A stretch of DNA of 64,000 bases from Streptococcus parasanguinis (GCF_023109675.1 NZ_JALDUR010000002.1:124001-188000), one strand, 5' to 3'. Positions 1-8,891 are shown, counted from the first letter of the stretch. Numbers and translations: made by a program. The notes: generated from the letters alone by a model not told the origin.

Positions 1-191
1 TTGAAAAAGGAAATAAAGTGAAGGTATCCATTCGCTTTAAGGGTCGTATGATTACCCACAAAGAGATTGGTGCTAAAGTTTTAGCCGACTTCGCTGAAGC
101 GACACAAGATGTGGCGATCATCGAACAACGTGCTAAGATGGATGGACGTCAAATGTTCATGCAATTGGCGCCAGCAACTGACAAGAAATAA
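1..191 (+). CDS. infC: Translation initiation factor IF-3, C-terminal part (partial)
   Basis: The window opens inside an ORF (codons from base 3) ending with TAA at 189-191. The visible ~62 residues are the IF-3 C-terminal domain, including the IRFKGR and DVAIIEQ segments and the QMFMQLAP tail. IF-3 binds the 30S subunit and proofreads start-codon selection. L35 and L20 follow immediately, the standard infC-rpmI-rplT operon. The 5' end, its likely AUU-type start and any L20-binding leader lie outside the window. The family call is secure from the tail and the neighbours. Confidence 0.95.
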   Translation, partial: EKGNKVKVSIRFKGRMITHKEIGAKVLADFAEATQDVAIIEQRAKMDGRQMFMQLAPATDKK

Positions 192-224
192 TCTGTCAGA
201 AAGTTAAAAAAAGGAGAAAATATC

Positions 225-425
225 ATGCCAAAACAAAAAACACACCGCGCATCAGCTAAACGTTTCAAACGTACAGGTTCTGGTGGACTTAAACGTTTCC
301 GTGCTTACACTTCTCACCGTTTCCACGGAAAAACTAAGAAACAACGTCGTCATCTTCGTAAAGCATCTATGGTGCATTCAGGAGATTTCAAACGTATCAA
401 AGCAATGCTTACTCGCTTGAAATAA
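225..425 (+). CDS. rpmI: 50S ribosomal protein L35
   Basis: A 66-residue, very basic protein of normal L35 length. It begins [18 protein letters not shown] and holds the conserved KRxRRHLRK segment near residues 38-47. It is a structural protein of the large ribosomal subunit. The start at 225 follows AAGGAG (210-215), 9 bases upstream. It sits 33 bases after infC and 49 bases before rplT in the IF3-L35-L20 operon, which in Firmicutes is repressed by L20 binding the leader; that leader is outside this window. Confidence 0.98.
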   Translation: MPKQKTHRASAKRFKRTGSGGLKRFRAYTSHRFHGKTKKQRRHLRKASMVHSGDFKRIKAMLTRLK

Positions 426-474
426 TTGCGTATTCGTAAGTAAAGAATTCTAGGAAATATTGGAGGAAATATAA

Positions 475-834
475 ATGGCACGTGTTAAAGGTGGCGTTGT
501 ATCACGCAAACGTCGTAAACGTATTCTTAAATTAGCTAAAGGTTACTATGGAGCTAAACATATCTTGTTCCGTACTGCAAAAGAACAAGTAATGAACTCT
601 TACTACTATGCATACCGTGACCGTCGTCAAAAGAAACGTGACTTCCGTAAATTGTGGATCACACGTATCAATGCGGCAGCTCGTTTGAACGGACTTTCAT
701 ACTCACAATTGATGCATGGTTTGAAATTGGCTGAGATCGAAGTGAACCGTAAAATGCTTGCTGACTTAGCTGTTAACGATGCAGCAGCTTTCACAGCTCT
801 TGCAGATGCAGCTAAAGCAAAACTTGGTAAATAA
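475..834 (+). CDS. rplT: 50S ribosomal protein L20
   Basis: A 119-residue L20 of normal length. The basic N-terminal extension ([21 protein letters not shown]) is followed by the globular RNA-binding domain with [15 protein letters not shown] and [10 protein letters not shown]. It is an early 23S rRNA assembly protein and, in Firmicutes, the autoregulator of its own operon. GGAGG at 460-464 precedes the ATG. It is the last gene of the operon, followed by a terminator at 844-872. Confidence 0.98.
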
Positions 835-843
835 TATTTATAA

Positions 844-872
844 GGCTGAGGAGTTTTCCTCAGTCTTTTTTT
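844..872 (+). terminator. Rho-independent terminator after rplT
   Basis: GGCTGAGGA pairs with TCCTCAGTC (844-852 with 857-865) around a short T loop, followed by a run of T. It closes the infC-rpmI-rplT operon. Confidence 0.9.
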
Positions 873-885
873 CTTGCTGATTTCA

Positions 886-894
886 TGCTATAAT
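886..894 (+). promoter_or_regulatory. Extended -10 promoter of the dCMP deaminase gene
   Basis: TGCTATAAT: an extended -10 with perfect TATAAT at 889-894. No good -35 box is seen at the usual distance. The start of transcription would be near 901, giving a ~38-base leader. Confidence 0.65.
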
Positions 895-938
895 GAAAAT
901 AATCGTAACCGATATGAGGAGAGATGGAGGATACAAAG

Positions 939-1406
939 GTGACACACAATCGACTAGCATGGGATGAATATTTTGCAGCACAGGCCTTACTGATTTCGAA
1001 TCGAGCGACATGTAATCGAGCGAAAGTAGGTGCTGTTCTGGTTAAGGATAATAAGGTCATTGCAACAGGGTATAATGGATCCGTTTCTGGGACAGATCAT
1101 TGTCTAGAGGATGGCTGTCTTATGGTCGAGGGACACTGTGTCCGGACGATTCATGCGGAAGTCAATGCGATTTTGCAAGGAGCTGAACGTGGAATTCCTA
1201 AAGGCTTTACAGCTTATGTGACGCATTTTCCTTGTCTCAATTGTACCAAGCAGTTGCTTCAAGTCGGTTGCAAGCGAGTGGTATACATTCATCAGTACCG
1301 CATCGATGAATATGCCGAATACCTCTACCGCGAAAAAGAAGTAGAACTGGTTCATCTGCCGATTGAAGAAGTCAAAAAGGCTATTGCAGAGGCTGATTTT
1401 ATTTAG
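939..1406 (+). CDS. comEB: Deoxycytidylate (dCMP) deaminase, ComEB type
   Basis: Cytidine/deoxycytidylate deaminase fold with zinc site HAEVNAI (catalytic His and Glu) and PCLNC (two zinc Cys). The enzyme deaminates dCMP to dUMP, feeding thymidylate synthesis. An in-frame ATG at 924 exists, but its upstream GAGGAG is only 3 bases away. GTG at 939 has GGAGG (926-930) at ideal spacing and gives 155 residues, the usual streptococcal length, so GTG is chosen. Despite the historical name comEB, a direct role in DNA uptake is not implied by the sequence. It is monocistronic, with an extended -10 promoter at 886-894. Confidence 0.88.
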   Translation: MTHNRLAWDEYFAAQALLISNRATCNRAKVGAVLVKDNKVIATGYNGSVSGTDHCLEDGCLMVEGHCVRTIHAEVNAILQGAERGIPKGFTAYVTHFPCLNCTKQLLQVGCKRVVYIHQYRIDEYAEYLYREKEVELVHLPIEEVKKAIAEADFI

Positions 1407-1577
1407 GGAAGGCTTCCAGTCTATTTCATGATATGTTAGCAATCTAACTGGAAACCTGTCCAAATTAATGTTTAAGAGATAGCATTGAATAGATGGCTAT
1501 CATGAAAAGAATGATGGAATCAAGAATAATGGTGTTAACGGAAAAACATAAAAATATAAGAAAGTTAGGAGAAAGTG

Positions 1578-2018
1578 ATGACAAACCAAGAGAAACATCT
1601 TGAGGAAAATAAAGAACATAGTAAGATAAGTGAAGATTATCCTAATTCTGTATCTGTTCAGAATCCTCCAAAAGAAAATAGCTTACATTCTATTCTTCTT
1701 TCAGCGACATTTTACTTATCTATTATCTATCTTGTATTGTTTGTCTTTTACTTTGCACCTTGGGGTGATGGTTGGGGATTTGTCGTTTTGATTTTCCTTG
1801 GTCCAAACTTATTAAGTCTTGCGATTGGGGCCTTTCTAATTCGACTAGGGATGAAGAAGAGGAATAAAAGTCTTCTCTATGCGAGTGTTGGACTCTATCT
1901 GCTGTCTATCATCTTGGCTTTTGATCCGGACTGGGAAATATTTCGAATTGCTCCCTTATGTTTAGGTATTTTGGATTTAATCGGAACACTCCTGGTTAAA
2001 GAAGAGAAAAGCTCTTAA
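1578..2018 (+). CDS. Small membrane protein, paralogue 1 of a local three-member family
   Basis: A 146-residue protein of unknown function. A hydrophilic, acidic N-terminus (about residues 1-45) is followed by four predicted membrane helices (roughly 50-70, 75-100, 103-120, 125-140). ATG at 1578 is preferred over GTG at 1575 because AGGAG (1567-1571) is then 6 bases away. Helices 3-4 contain FDPDW, matching GDPDW in the next gene and the PDTYW region in the C-terminus of the third gene. All three end in a (I/D)LIGT(L/V)L-type helix. Homology between them is clear by eye; I do not recognise the family and assign no function. Confidence 0.75.
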   Translation: MTNQEKHLEENKEHSKISEDYPNSVSVQNPPKENSLHSILLSATFYLSIIYLVLFVFYFAPWGDGWGFVVLIFLGPNLLSLAIGAFLIRLGMKKRNKSLLYASVGLYLLSIILAFDPDWEIFRIAPLCLGILDLIGTLLVKEEKSS

Positions 2019-2153
2019 TCAAAAAATGGGTATGGTCAACTCTACTCAATAAAAAGTATTCGGGTCGATCAAAGAGATAGTTAAATCAGTTCTTCCGCTC
2101 TATTTTTAAGCGCTATTATTTGAAAGAATAACTAAAAATGTTAGAAGAAAGTT

Positions 2154-2585
2154 ATGACAGATCAACAAAAAAATCCTGAAGTAGATAAAGAAAATGAAGC
2201 ATATGCTTCAGATGAAAGTCTTTTTCCGAACAATGAAATGAAGCCAGAGAAGAGAATTGGAAATTCTGTAATCCTTTCTATTGCTTTGTTTTTGGCCATT
2301 GTTTATATAGTTTTACTTTTATTAGGTCTCTTTTCAATGGGAGCGTGGGCTGGTGGCTTTTTGTACTTTTTGGGAATCCATATGATTAGTTTTGTGATTG
2401 CAACCATCCTGCTTTGGAATGGAATAGTGAATGCCAATAAAGCAACTCTTTTTATAGCAGTAGCTATTTATGTTTTTTCATTTATTGCTGCGGGTGATCC
2501 GGATTGGGTGATTAATCATATACCACCGCTTGTGGTAGAAGTGCTGGTATTGATTGGAACTGTATTGTTAAAAAATGAAGAGTGA
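2154..2585 (+). CDS. Small membrane protein, paralogue 2 of a local three-member family
   Basis: A 143-residue protein with the same plan as its upstream neighbour: a charged N-terminus of ~38 residues, then four membrane helices. Shared landmarks are the IATILLWNG helix (IATILLFIG in gene 3), GDPDW before the last helix, and a terminal VLIGTVLLKNEE. The start has only a weak ribosome site (AGAAGAAAG). It follows paralogue 1 after a 135-base gap and is closed by a terminator at 2587-2617. Function unknown; a duplication within the cluster is the simplest origin. Confidence 0.75.
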   Translation: MTDQQKNPEVDKENEAYASDESLFPNNEMKPEKRIGNSVILSIALFLAIVYIVLLLLGLFSMGAWAGGFLYFLGIHMISFVIATILLWNGIVNANKATLFIAVAIYVFSFIAAGDPDWVINHIPPLVVEVLVLIGTVLLKNEE

Positions 2586-2586
2586 T

Positions 2587-2617
2587 GATAGGAGGTAGGG
2601 TGTTCAATCCTATCTTT
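2587..2617 (+). terminator. Terminator after paralogue 2
   Basis: GATAGGA at 2587-2593 pairs with TCCTATC, followed by TTTTTT. It separates the first two paralogues from the third, which has its own TGTTATAAT promoter near 2665-2674. Confidence 0.7.
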
Positions 2618-2724
2618 TTTATTTATTTAGTACTGATAACGCACGAAGAAAACGGTTACAAATTGTGTTATAATTTAAATAAATGAATCGTTAAATACTG
2701 TTCTTAGAAAGTGGAGGAGAATCT

Positions 2725-3960
2725 ATGTCTAGAAAAAAATGGTATGGTATACTGTTAATTTTTGAAGCAATTCTTTATTTTGTTTCTTATGGTAGTAGTA
2801 TAGTAGTGAACTATAGTCCCCAAAATTTAAATGGAAATACACCACTGTTCACTGTCTCTAGTATTTTTTCTATATGGAATGGAATGATTATTTGCTGGGT
2901 AATTTGGAGAATCATGAAGCAGCGTTTAAATGTTGAAGGATTGATAGCTGCTCTTCTCCTCTCAATTACCCAACTACTGATGTTTTTTTTACCACCTTTC
3001 TCCCCAACAAATCTGATGAACATTTCCTTTGTGCTAAATATCATTTGTTTAATATGGATTTGCTTGCTTATAAAGAATGTAGAAATGAGGGAGCTTTTAA
3101 ACAATTGGAAAAGTAAAGATGGTTGGAAATCATCGATAGCTTATTTAGTACTATTTGTTTCCTCTACAAATATTTCTCCACTATTTATATTGATTGGTAT
3201 GGATAGAACGAGTGATATTTACGCTTTTACACTTCGATACAGTGTAATGGAGTTAATGTTTTTACTTCTGATTAATGTTATGATCACAAGTACAAGTGAT
3301 AAACTTCAGAAAGTCTCTTCTCTTTTACTCATTTTATCTTCCCTTGTTGAAATAGGTATAGTATACTCTTTCATCTCTCGTATAAGCTTTTACGGTCTCT
3401 TTTATCTTCTCCTATCGATTTATATTGTTTGTCGTGTTTTTGGTTTGCTTGAGAAAGTTGCAGATGGCTGGGAGTCCAAGGTGAAAGTACAAGATCTATC
3501 ATCTATTGAAACTAAACCAGAGATGGCGGACTCTCAAGTAGAAGGAGAGATAGATGTAAACGATCAGTTGAATGCTGAGATACGATCAAACAATGATAAA
3601 GAAAATTTGCCAAAAAGAATTATTCTTCAGTCGTCCTGGTTATGGAGCGCCCTTATAATAGCAGTCTGTCACCTTGGTATTATGATTTTTCCTTTATTTT
3701 TAGGAAACCCCATGTATCTACTGATCTTATATATTGGTGCCATCCATTATATTTGTTTTATGATTGCGACTATATTACTTTTCATTGGTATGAGAAAAGG
3801 AAGTAAAGGACTCCTAAATGCGGCAGCTATCTTATTTGTTATTTCCATTATAGGTACGCCAGATACTTATTGGATAGGTCCAAATATTTTATCCTTTATT
3901 CTTGGGGTCTTGGTATTTATTGGAACTATATTATTTAAAAATGGAGACTTATTAAAGTAG
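2725..3960 (+). CDS. Polytopic membrane protein with a C-terminal copy of the paralogue domain
   Basis: A 411-residue membrane protein. Residues ~1-245 form about seven to eight hydrophobic helices. Residues ~246-295 are a charged, probably cytoplasmic linker. Residues ~296-408 form four helices clearly related to the whole of the two preceding proteins (IATILLFIGMRKGSKGLLNA; LVFIGTILFKNGD). It is therefore a fusion of a larger membrane module with the small domain. GGAGGAG at 2712-2718 precedes ATG 2725. An extended -10 promoter lies about 50 bases upstream, so it can be transcribed alone. No catalytic motif is seen; function unknown. Confidence 0.75.
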   Translation: MSRKKWYGILLIFEAILYFVSYGSSIVVNYSPQNLNGNTPLFTVSSIFSIWNGMIICWVIWRIMKQRLNVEGLIAALLLSITQLLMFFLPPFSPTNLMNISFVLNIICLIWICLLIKNVEMRELLNNWKSKDGWKSSIAYLVLFVSSTNISPLFILIGMDRTSDIYAFTLRYSVMELMFLLLINVMITSTSDKLQKVSSLLLILSSLVEIGIVYSFISRISFYGLFYLLLSIYIVCRVFGLLEKVADGWESKVKVQDLSSIETKPEMADSQVEGEIDVNDQLNAEIRSNNDKENLPKRIILQSSWLWSALIIAVCHLGIMIFPLFLGNPMYLLILYIGAIHYICFMIATILLFIGMRKGSKGLLNAAAILFVISIIGTPDTYWIGPNILSFILGVLVFIGTILFKNGDLLK

Positions 3961-3966
3961 ATAGGG

Positions 3967-3994
3967 TTGAAAATTTTTAAAGATATGTTATCAT
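3967..3994 (+). promoter_or_regulatory. Candidate promoter of a short non-coding transcript
   Basis: TTGAAA (3967-3972), 16-base spacer, extended -10 TGTTATCAT (TATCAT 3989-3994). It fires into a stretch with no credible ORF but three hairpins. Confidence 0.5.
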
Positions 3995-4000
3995 TTAAGT

Positions 4001-4135
4001 AGGTGGTAGGTCATCGAGCACCCATAGGTGCGCGGTAGCCTACCATTTTTGAAGATAAAAAAAGCACCGTGTGAGGGTGCTAGATCTTGCCTGCTGAACT
4101 CGTCAATTGATAGATACCCTACGGGGTATTTTTGT
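4001..4135 (+). ncRNA. Candidate structured small RNA (three hairpins) upstream of metK
   Basis: Non-coding stretch downstream of the promoter at 3967-3994. Hairpin 1 (4004-4045) is long: TGGTAGG pairs with CCTACCA, and GCACC pairs with GGTGC around CATA, followed by five T. Hairpin 2 (4063-4081) is AGCACC/GGTGCT. Hairpin 3 (4114-4129) is ATACCC-TACG-GGGTAT followed by TTTTT, a good terminator. Either hairpin 1 is only the terminator of the upstream gene, or the whole is a ~135-base RNA. It ends before the metK promoter, so it is not the metK riboswitch. I do not recognise a known RNA family. Confidence 0.45.
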
Positions 4136-4250
4136 GAACTTTTTAGGAACTTTGAGGACTGTTTAAGTCAGTTTAACTGGGTAGTGCATAGACTGAAAAA
4201 GCTGATTTAATGGGCTTTTTGAAAAACCATTTTCCATATCATATGTAATG

Positions 4251-4259
4251 TGTTATAAT
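4251..4259 (+). promoter_or_regulatory. Extended -10 promoter of metK
   Basis: TGTTATAAT with a perfect TATAAT at 4254-4259; a weak -35 (TTTCCA, 4231-4236) lies 17 bases upstream. Transcription would begin just before the SMK box. Confidence 0.7.
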
Positions 4260-4263
4260 GAAG

Positions 4264-4350
4264 TGTTATATGGTCCCGATAAGGTGGTAGAAATCTTCTA
4301 TCAGTACTTTGTAACTCTATAACAATATTTTTTTAAGGGGGGACATTTTT
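4264..4350 (+). promoter_or_regulatory. SMK box (SAM-III) riboswitch controlling metK translation
   Basis: The leader carries the SMK-box signature: GGTCCCGA (4272-4279), an AGGTGGTAGAAA segment, the CTTTGTAAC joining region and an unusually long Shine-Dalgarno GGGGGGAC (4337-4344). GTCCC (4273-4277) is complementary to GGGAC of the Shine-Dalgarno. In the known class, SAM binding stabilises this pairing and hides the ribosome site, giving feedback on SAM synthetase. Position directly before metK is the canonical location in Lactobacillales. Confidence 0.9.
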
Positions 4351-5541
4351 ATGTCAGAACGTAAACTTTTCACGTCTGAATCAGTATCTGAGGGGCATCC
4401 AGATAAGATTGCAGACCAAATTTCAGATGCTATTTTAGATGCTATTTTAGAGCAAGATCCAGAATCACACGTTGCGGCTGAAACAGCTGTTTATACAGGT
4501 TCAGTCCATGTTTTTGGTGAAATTTCAACAAATGCATATGTCGATATTAACCGTGTTGTTCGCGATACGATTGCAGAAATTGGCTATACCAATACAGAAT
4601 ATGGTTTCTCTGCTGAAACTGTTGGAGTACACCCATCATTGGTGGAACAATCTCCTGATATCGCTCAAGGGGTAAACGAAGCCCTAGAAGTACGTGGGAA
4701 TGCGGATCAAGATCCACTCGATTTGATCGGTGCAGGAGACCAAGGTCTCATGTTTGGTTTTGCGGTGGATGAAACAGAAGAACTCATGCCATTGCCAATT
4801 TCACTCAGCCATAAGTTGGTTCGTCGCTTGGCAGAATTGCGTAAGTCAGGTGAAATCAGCTATCTTCGTCCAGATGCGAAATCGCAGGTCACTGTTGAGT
4901 ACGATGAAAACGACCGCCCAGTGCGCGTGGATACGGTTGTTATTTCAACCCAACACGATCCAGATGTCAGCAATGAACAAATCCACGAAGATGTGATTAA
5001 CAAGGTCATTAAAGAAGTGATTCCAGCTTCTTACCTAGATGATGAGACTAAATTCTTCATCAACCCAACTGGCCGCTTTGTTATTGGTGGACCTCAAGGG
5101 GACTCAGGATTGACAGGTCGTAAGATCATCGTCGATACCTATGGTGGTTATTCACGTCACGGTGGTGGTGCCTTCTCTGGTAAGGATGCAACCAAGGTGG
5201 ACCGTTCGGCTTCTTATGCAGCTCGTTACATTGCTAAAAACATCGTAGCGGCAGGTCTTGCTAAGAAGGCAGAAGTGCAATTGGCTTATGCGATCGGGGT
5301 GGCACACCCGGTATCTGTTCGTATCGATACTTTCGGTACAAGTACTGTTGCTGAGAGCAAATTAGAAGCAGCAGCGCGTGAGATCTTTGATCTTCGCCCT
5401 GCAGGGATTATCCAAATGCTGGACCTCAAACGTCCAATCTACCGTCAAACAGCAGCATACGGTCATATGGGACGGACAGATATCGATCTTCCATGGGAAC
5501 GTTTGGACAAGGTAGAAGCTTTGAAAGATGCTGTAAAATAA
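4351..5541 (+). CDS. metK: S-adenosylmethionine synthetase
   Basis: A 396-residue enzyme making S-adenosylmethionine from methionine and ATP. Signature elements are GHPDK (residues 15-19, ATP/metal site), GAGDQG in the middle, and the [14 protein letters not shown]-loop-like segment. Length is normal. The start is fixed by the SMK-box Shine-Dalgarno at 4337-4344. It is monocistronic, with its own promoter (4251-4259) and a terminator at 5561-5588. Translation is expected to fall when SAM is abundant. Confidence 0.98.
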   Translation: MSERKLFTSESVSEGHPDKIADQISDAILDAILEQDPESHVAAETAVYTGSVHVFGEISTNAYVDINRVVRDTIAEIGYTNTEYGFSAETVGVHPSLVEQSPDIAQGVNEALEVRGNADQDPLDLIGAGDQGLMFGFAVDETEELMPLPISLSHKLVRRLAELRKSGEISYLRPDAKSQVTVEYDENDRPVRVDTVVISTQHDPDVSNEQIHEDVINKVIKEVIPASYLDDETKFFINPTGRFVIGGPQGDSGLTGRKIIVDTYGGYSRHGGGAFSGKDATKVDRSASYAARYIAKNIVAAGLAKKAEVQLAYAIGVAHPVSVRIDTFGTSTVAESKLEAAAREIFDLRPAGIIQMLDLKRPIYRQTAAYGHMGRTDIDLPWERLDKVEALKDAVK

Positions 5542-5560
5542 TTCGTTGAAATGGAAAAGT

Positions 5561-5588
5561 TAGGGTCAAGTTGATCCTAGCTTTTTTT
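5561..5588 (+). terminator. Terminator after metK
   Basis: TAGGGTCA at 5561 pairs with TGATCCTA around AGT, followed by GCTTTTTTT. Confidence 0.85.
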
Positions 5589-5733
5589 CGTTTTGAAAAT
5601 TCCTACAGATGGAAAAATAGGTCGATCTGTGGTATAATAGATGCAGTATTTTGAATACGTTGTCCCTTTTATTTCCGTTACAAAAAACGATAGTAAAAGG
5701 AAAAAGACTTGAAAGAGCTAATAAATTATTAAG

Positions 5734-6993
5734 ATGAAAAAAATTGTAATAAATGGTGGTCACCCTCTAAAAGGAGAGGTGACCATTAGTGGTGCAAAAA
5801 ATAGTGTAGTAGCCCTGATTCCGGCGACCATTCTGGCGGATGATATCGTGACCCTTGATGGGGTACCGGATATCTCTGACGTGGCGAGTCTGATTGAAAT
5901 CATGACCATCATGGGGGCTAAGATCGAGCGCAAAGAAGACAGTTTGATCATTGATCCACGTGGGGTGAAGAATATGCCTATGCCATTTGGAAAGATCAAT
6001 AGCTTGCGAGCTTCCTATTATTTCTATGGTAGCTTGTTAGGACGTTATGGTCAAGCAACTGTTGGACTACCTGGAGGGTGTGACCTTGGACCACGTCCGA
6101 TCGATTTGCATTTGAAGGCCTTTGAAGCAATGGGAGCCGCTATGACCATGGATGGCTCTAGTATGAAACTTGCGACTGATGGCAAGCCTCTTCAAGGAGC
6201 AAACATCTACATGGATACTGTTAGTGTCGGTGCAACGATCAATACGATTTTGGCAGCGGTCAAGGCTGAAGGTCGGACAGTGATCGAAAATGCTGCGCGG
6301 GAACCTGAGATTATCGATGTGGTAACCTTGCTCAACAACATGGGAGCCCATATTCGGGGAGCAGGTACGGATATCATAATCATTGATGGTGTTCCACAAT
6401 TGCATGGAACTAGACATCAGGTGATTCCAGATCGCATCGAAGCTGGAACCTATATTGCCCTTGCAGCTGCTATTGGAGAAGGTATCCAGATCAATAATGT
6501 CCTGTATGAGCATTTGGAGAGCTATATTGCCAAGTTAGAGGAAATGGGTGTGCGCATGACCATTTCTGAAGATAGCATCTTTGTAGAAAAGCAGACGGGC
6601 TTGAAGGCGATCCAGATTAAAACGTCTCCTTATCCTGGTTTTGCGACTGATTTGCAACAACCGATCACACCTTTGCTCTTAACGGCTGCAGGACGTGGGC
6701 GCATTGTTGATACGATTTATGAAAAACGGGTCAACCATGTGCCAGAATTGGCTAAAATGGGAGCCACCATTTCGACCTTAAACGACCACATTATCTATGA
6801 AGGGCCAAATCAATTGACAGGATCCAGTGTGAAAGCGACGGATCTTCGAGCTGGTGCGGCTTTAGTGATCGCCGGTCTCATGGCTTCTGGAACAACAGAA
6901 ATTACAAATGTGGAATACATCCTTCGCGGGTATTCAGATATTATTCATAAATTGACCCAACTTGGAGCAGACATCCAGTTGGTAGAGGAATAG
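5734..6993 (+). CDS. murA: UDP-N-acetylglucosamine 1-carboxyvinyltransferase
   Basis: A 419-residue EPSP-synthase-fold enzyme that transfers enolpyruvate from PEP to UDP-GlcNAc, the first committed step of peptidoglycan synthesis. Residue Lys22 (GAKNSV) and the catalytic, fosfomycin-binding Cys116 (GGCDLGPRP) are present. Streptococci carry two paralogues (MurA and MurZ); I cannot tell from sequence alone which this is. The start lacks a clear Shine-Dalgarno, and the ~90-base leader after TATAAT (5633-5638) can fold CCTTTTA/TAAAAGG (about 5665-5700). The next genes are an acetyltransferase and an SpxR-like regulator. Confidence 0.95.
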   Translation: MKKIVINGGHPLKGEVTISGAKNSVVALIPATILADDIVTLDGVPDISDVASLIEIMTIMGAKIERKEDSLIIDPRGVKNMPMPFGKINSLRASYYFYGSLLGRYGQATVGLPGGCDLGPRPIDLHLKAFEAMGAAMTMDGSSMKLATDGKPLQGANIYMDTVSVGATINTILAAVKAEGRTVIENAAREPEIIDVVTLLNNMGAHIRGAGTDIIIIDGVPQLHGTRHQVIPDRIEAGTYIALAAAIGEGIQINNVLYEHLESYIAKLEEMGVRMTISEDSIFVEKQTGLKAIQIKTSPYPGFATDLQQPITPLLLTAAGRGRIVDTIYEKRVNHVPELAKMGATISTLNDHIIYEGPNQLTGSSVKATDLRAGAALVIAGLMASGTTEITNVEYILRGYSDIIHKLTQLGADIQLVEE

Positions 6994-7049
6994 TGACAGA
7001 ACTAGGGATCTGATAGTGGCGGCTGGATACACGAACAATGGAGTTTGAA

Positions 7050-7601
7050 ATGAATATTTGGACGCACTTAGCTGCCTATTCACTAATTGAAACACAAAGG
7101 TTGTATTTACGACCTTTTCTCTTTGAGGATGCGGAAGATTTTTATAAGATTGCTTCGAATCCTGATAACCTACAATTTATCTTTCCTGCACAAGCCGATC
7201 TTTCTGAAACTCAATATGTACTAGCCAACTATTTCATGAAAAATCCTTTGGGGGTTTGGGCGATCTGTGATCAGGAAACCAATCAGATGATCGGTTCGAT
7301 CAAGTTTGAAAAGTTGGATGAAATCAAGGGTGAGGCTGAGTTAGGCTACTTTTTACGCAAAGATTTTTGGGGAAAGGGTCTGATGACAGAAGCGGTCAAA
7401 GAGTTGGTCTATCTATCATTTGAGAAATTTCAACTGAAGGAGCTTAAGATTGTCACCCATGTTGAAAATGCAGGGAGTCAAAAGGTCGCTTTGAAGGCTG
7501 GTTTTCGTCTCTTTCGTCAATTCAAAGGGAGTGACCGCTATACGCGTAAAATGCGCGATTATTATGATTTCCGCCTAGGTAGAGGGGACTTCTATGAGTA
7601 A
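7050..7601 (+). CDS. GNAT acetyltransferase, RimJ/RimL-like
   Basis: A ~183-residue GCN5-related acetyltransferase of the RimJ/RimL type (IETQRLYLRPF at the N-terminus; GYFLRKDFWGKGLMTEA is the acetyl-CoA-binding loop; ENAGSQKVALKAGF is the last motif). An upstream ATG at 7038 is possible, but GGAG at 7040-7043 sits 6 bases before ATG 7050, so 7050 is preferred. Its 3' end overlaps the next gene by 8 bases, so the two are translationally coupled. The substrate (ribosomal protein or small molecule) cannot be told. Confidence 0.85.
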   Translation: MNIWTHLAAYSLIETQRLYLRPFLFEDAEDFYKIASNPDNLQFIFPAQADLSETQYVLANYFMKNPLGVWAICDQETNQMIGSIKFEKLDEIKGEAELGYFLRKDFWGKGLMTEAVKELVYLSFEKFQLKELKIVTHVENAGSQKVALKAGFRLFRQFKGSDRYTRKMRDYYDFRLGRGDFYE

Positions 7602-8871
7602 ACACCAAGAGATTTTAGACTATCTCGAAAAATTACCGATTGGAAAACGGGTCAGTGTCCGCAGTATCTCCAATTTTTTGAATGTCAGTGATGGGACGGC
7701 CTATCGTGCCATTAAAGAAGCTGAAAATCAAGGAATTGTCGAAACGCGTCCTAGAAGCGGGACCATCCGTGTCAAATCGCAAAAAGCTGTACTAGAGCAT
7801 TTGACCTATCGGGAAATTTTAGAAATCACCGGCTCTGAAATATTAGCAGGTGAAGAGGGACTCGAAAAAGAATTTAATAAATTTTACATCGGTGCCATGA
7901 CGGAAAAGCACGTCCTAGACTATGTGTCTGAAGGGGGACTTTTGATCGTGGGTGACCGCACTAGCATCCAACGATTGGCTCTTAAGCATGACAATGCGGT
8001 CTTAGTGACAGGTGGCTTTGAAGTGAGTGAGGATGTGATTGATCTGGCCAATCAGGTACAAATCCCAGTCATCCGAACTTCACACGATACCTATACCGTC
8101 GCGACTATGATCAATAAGGCCTTGTCTAATATGCAGATCAAGACGGATATCTTGACAGTCGAGCAGGTCTATCGGCCCTTCCATGAGTACGGCTATCTTT
8201 CTGAGACGGATACGGTCCGGGATTATTTAGATTTGGTTCGAAAGAATCGCTTTAGTCGTTTTCCGGTTGTCAATCAGCACCAGATGGTAGTGGGCGTCGT
8301 AACCATGAGAGATGCTGGAGATAAGGCGCCTCAGACGACCCTTGATAAGGTGATGTCACGGACCATTTTTACCACTAATTTGTCCACCAGCATTGCGACG
8401 ATTAGCCAACGGATGATCGCTGAAGATTATGAAATGATTCCTGTTGTTCGTAATAACCAGACCTTGCTGGGTGTTATTACGCGTCGGGATGTCATGGATC
8501 GGATTAGCAAGGTGCAGTTTTCGAGCTTACCAACCTTTAGTGAGCAAATTGGTCAAAAGATTCAAACAGAGAACGACCATTACCAATTCACAGTGGAGCC
8601 AAGTATGCTGGAGAAAAGCGGTGTTTTGGCCAATGGAGTCATGATCGAAGTGCTGATGAAGGTTATTCGCAAGATGATGCAACACAGTGGGCGTAGCTTG
8701 ATTGTCGAACAGTTGATCATCAATTTTTTACAGGCTGTGCAGGTGGATGATGTGATCCGCATTGAACCACAGCTTGTTCGGCGAACCAGACGTTCGGCTT
8801 TGGTTGATTTTAGCTTGTATTTAGATCTGCAGCTAGTCGCGAAAGCAACCATTACGATTAAGATTAATTAA
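7594..8871 (+). CDS. spxR: HTH-DRTGG-CBS-HotDog regulator, SpxR-like
   Basis: A 425-residue multidomain protein: winged-helix DNA-binding region (about residues 1-65; VSVRSISNFLNVSDGTAYRA), DRTGG domain (~70-185), two CBS repeats (~190-310; VVGVVTMRDAGD and LLGVITRRDVMD), and a HotDog-fold C-terminus (~315-425). This architecture is that of YtoI/SpxR; SpxR in pneumococcus activates pyruvate oxidase spxB and is thought to sense an adenosyl or CoA-type ligand. ATG 7594 has AGAGGGG upstream and overlaps the acetyltransferase gene. map follows after 20 bases, likely in the same operon. The gene symbol rests on domain order. Confidence 0.85.
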   Translation: MSKHQEILDYLEKLPIGKRVSVRSISNFLNVSDGTAYRAIKEAENQGIVETRPRSGTIRVKSQKAVLEHLTYREILEITGSEILAGEEGLEKEFNKFYIGAMTEKHVLDYVSEGGLLIVGDRTSIQRLALKHDNAVLVTGGFEVSEDVIDLANQVQIPVIRTSHDTYTVATMINKALSNMQIKTDILTVEQVYRPFHEYGYLSETDTVRDYLDLVRKNRFSRFPVVNQHQMVVGVVTMRDAGDKAPQTTLDKVMSRTIFTTNLSTSIATISQRMIAEDYEMIPVVRNNQTLLGVITRRDVMDRISKVQFSSLPTFSEQIGQKIQTENDHYQFTVEPSMLEKSGVLANGVMIEVLMKVIRKMMQHSGRSLIVEQLIINFLQAVQVDDVIRIEPQLVRRTRRSALVDFSLYLDLQLVAKATITIKIN

Positions 8872-8891
8872 ACAAAAGAAATGAGGAGACA

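Noticed and set aside
4004..4081. Possible tracrRNA or CRISPR relation because of the GCACC/GGTGC hairpins
   Set aside because: No repeat-spacer array, no cas genes, and no anti-repeat; only a short stem resembles the tracrRNA tail.
4028..4210. 60-residue ORF upstream of metK
   Set aside because: It runs through three hairpins and a terminator of the candidate RNA, has no ribosome site and has a composition unlike a protein.
6067..6513. 148-residue minus-strand ORF inside murA
   Set aside because: Shadow of the murA coding frame; no ribosome site or family similarity.
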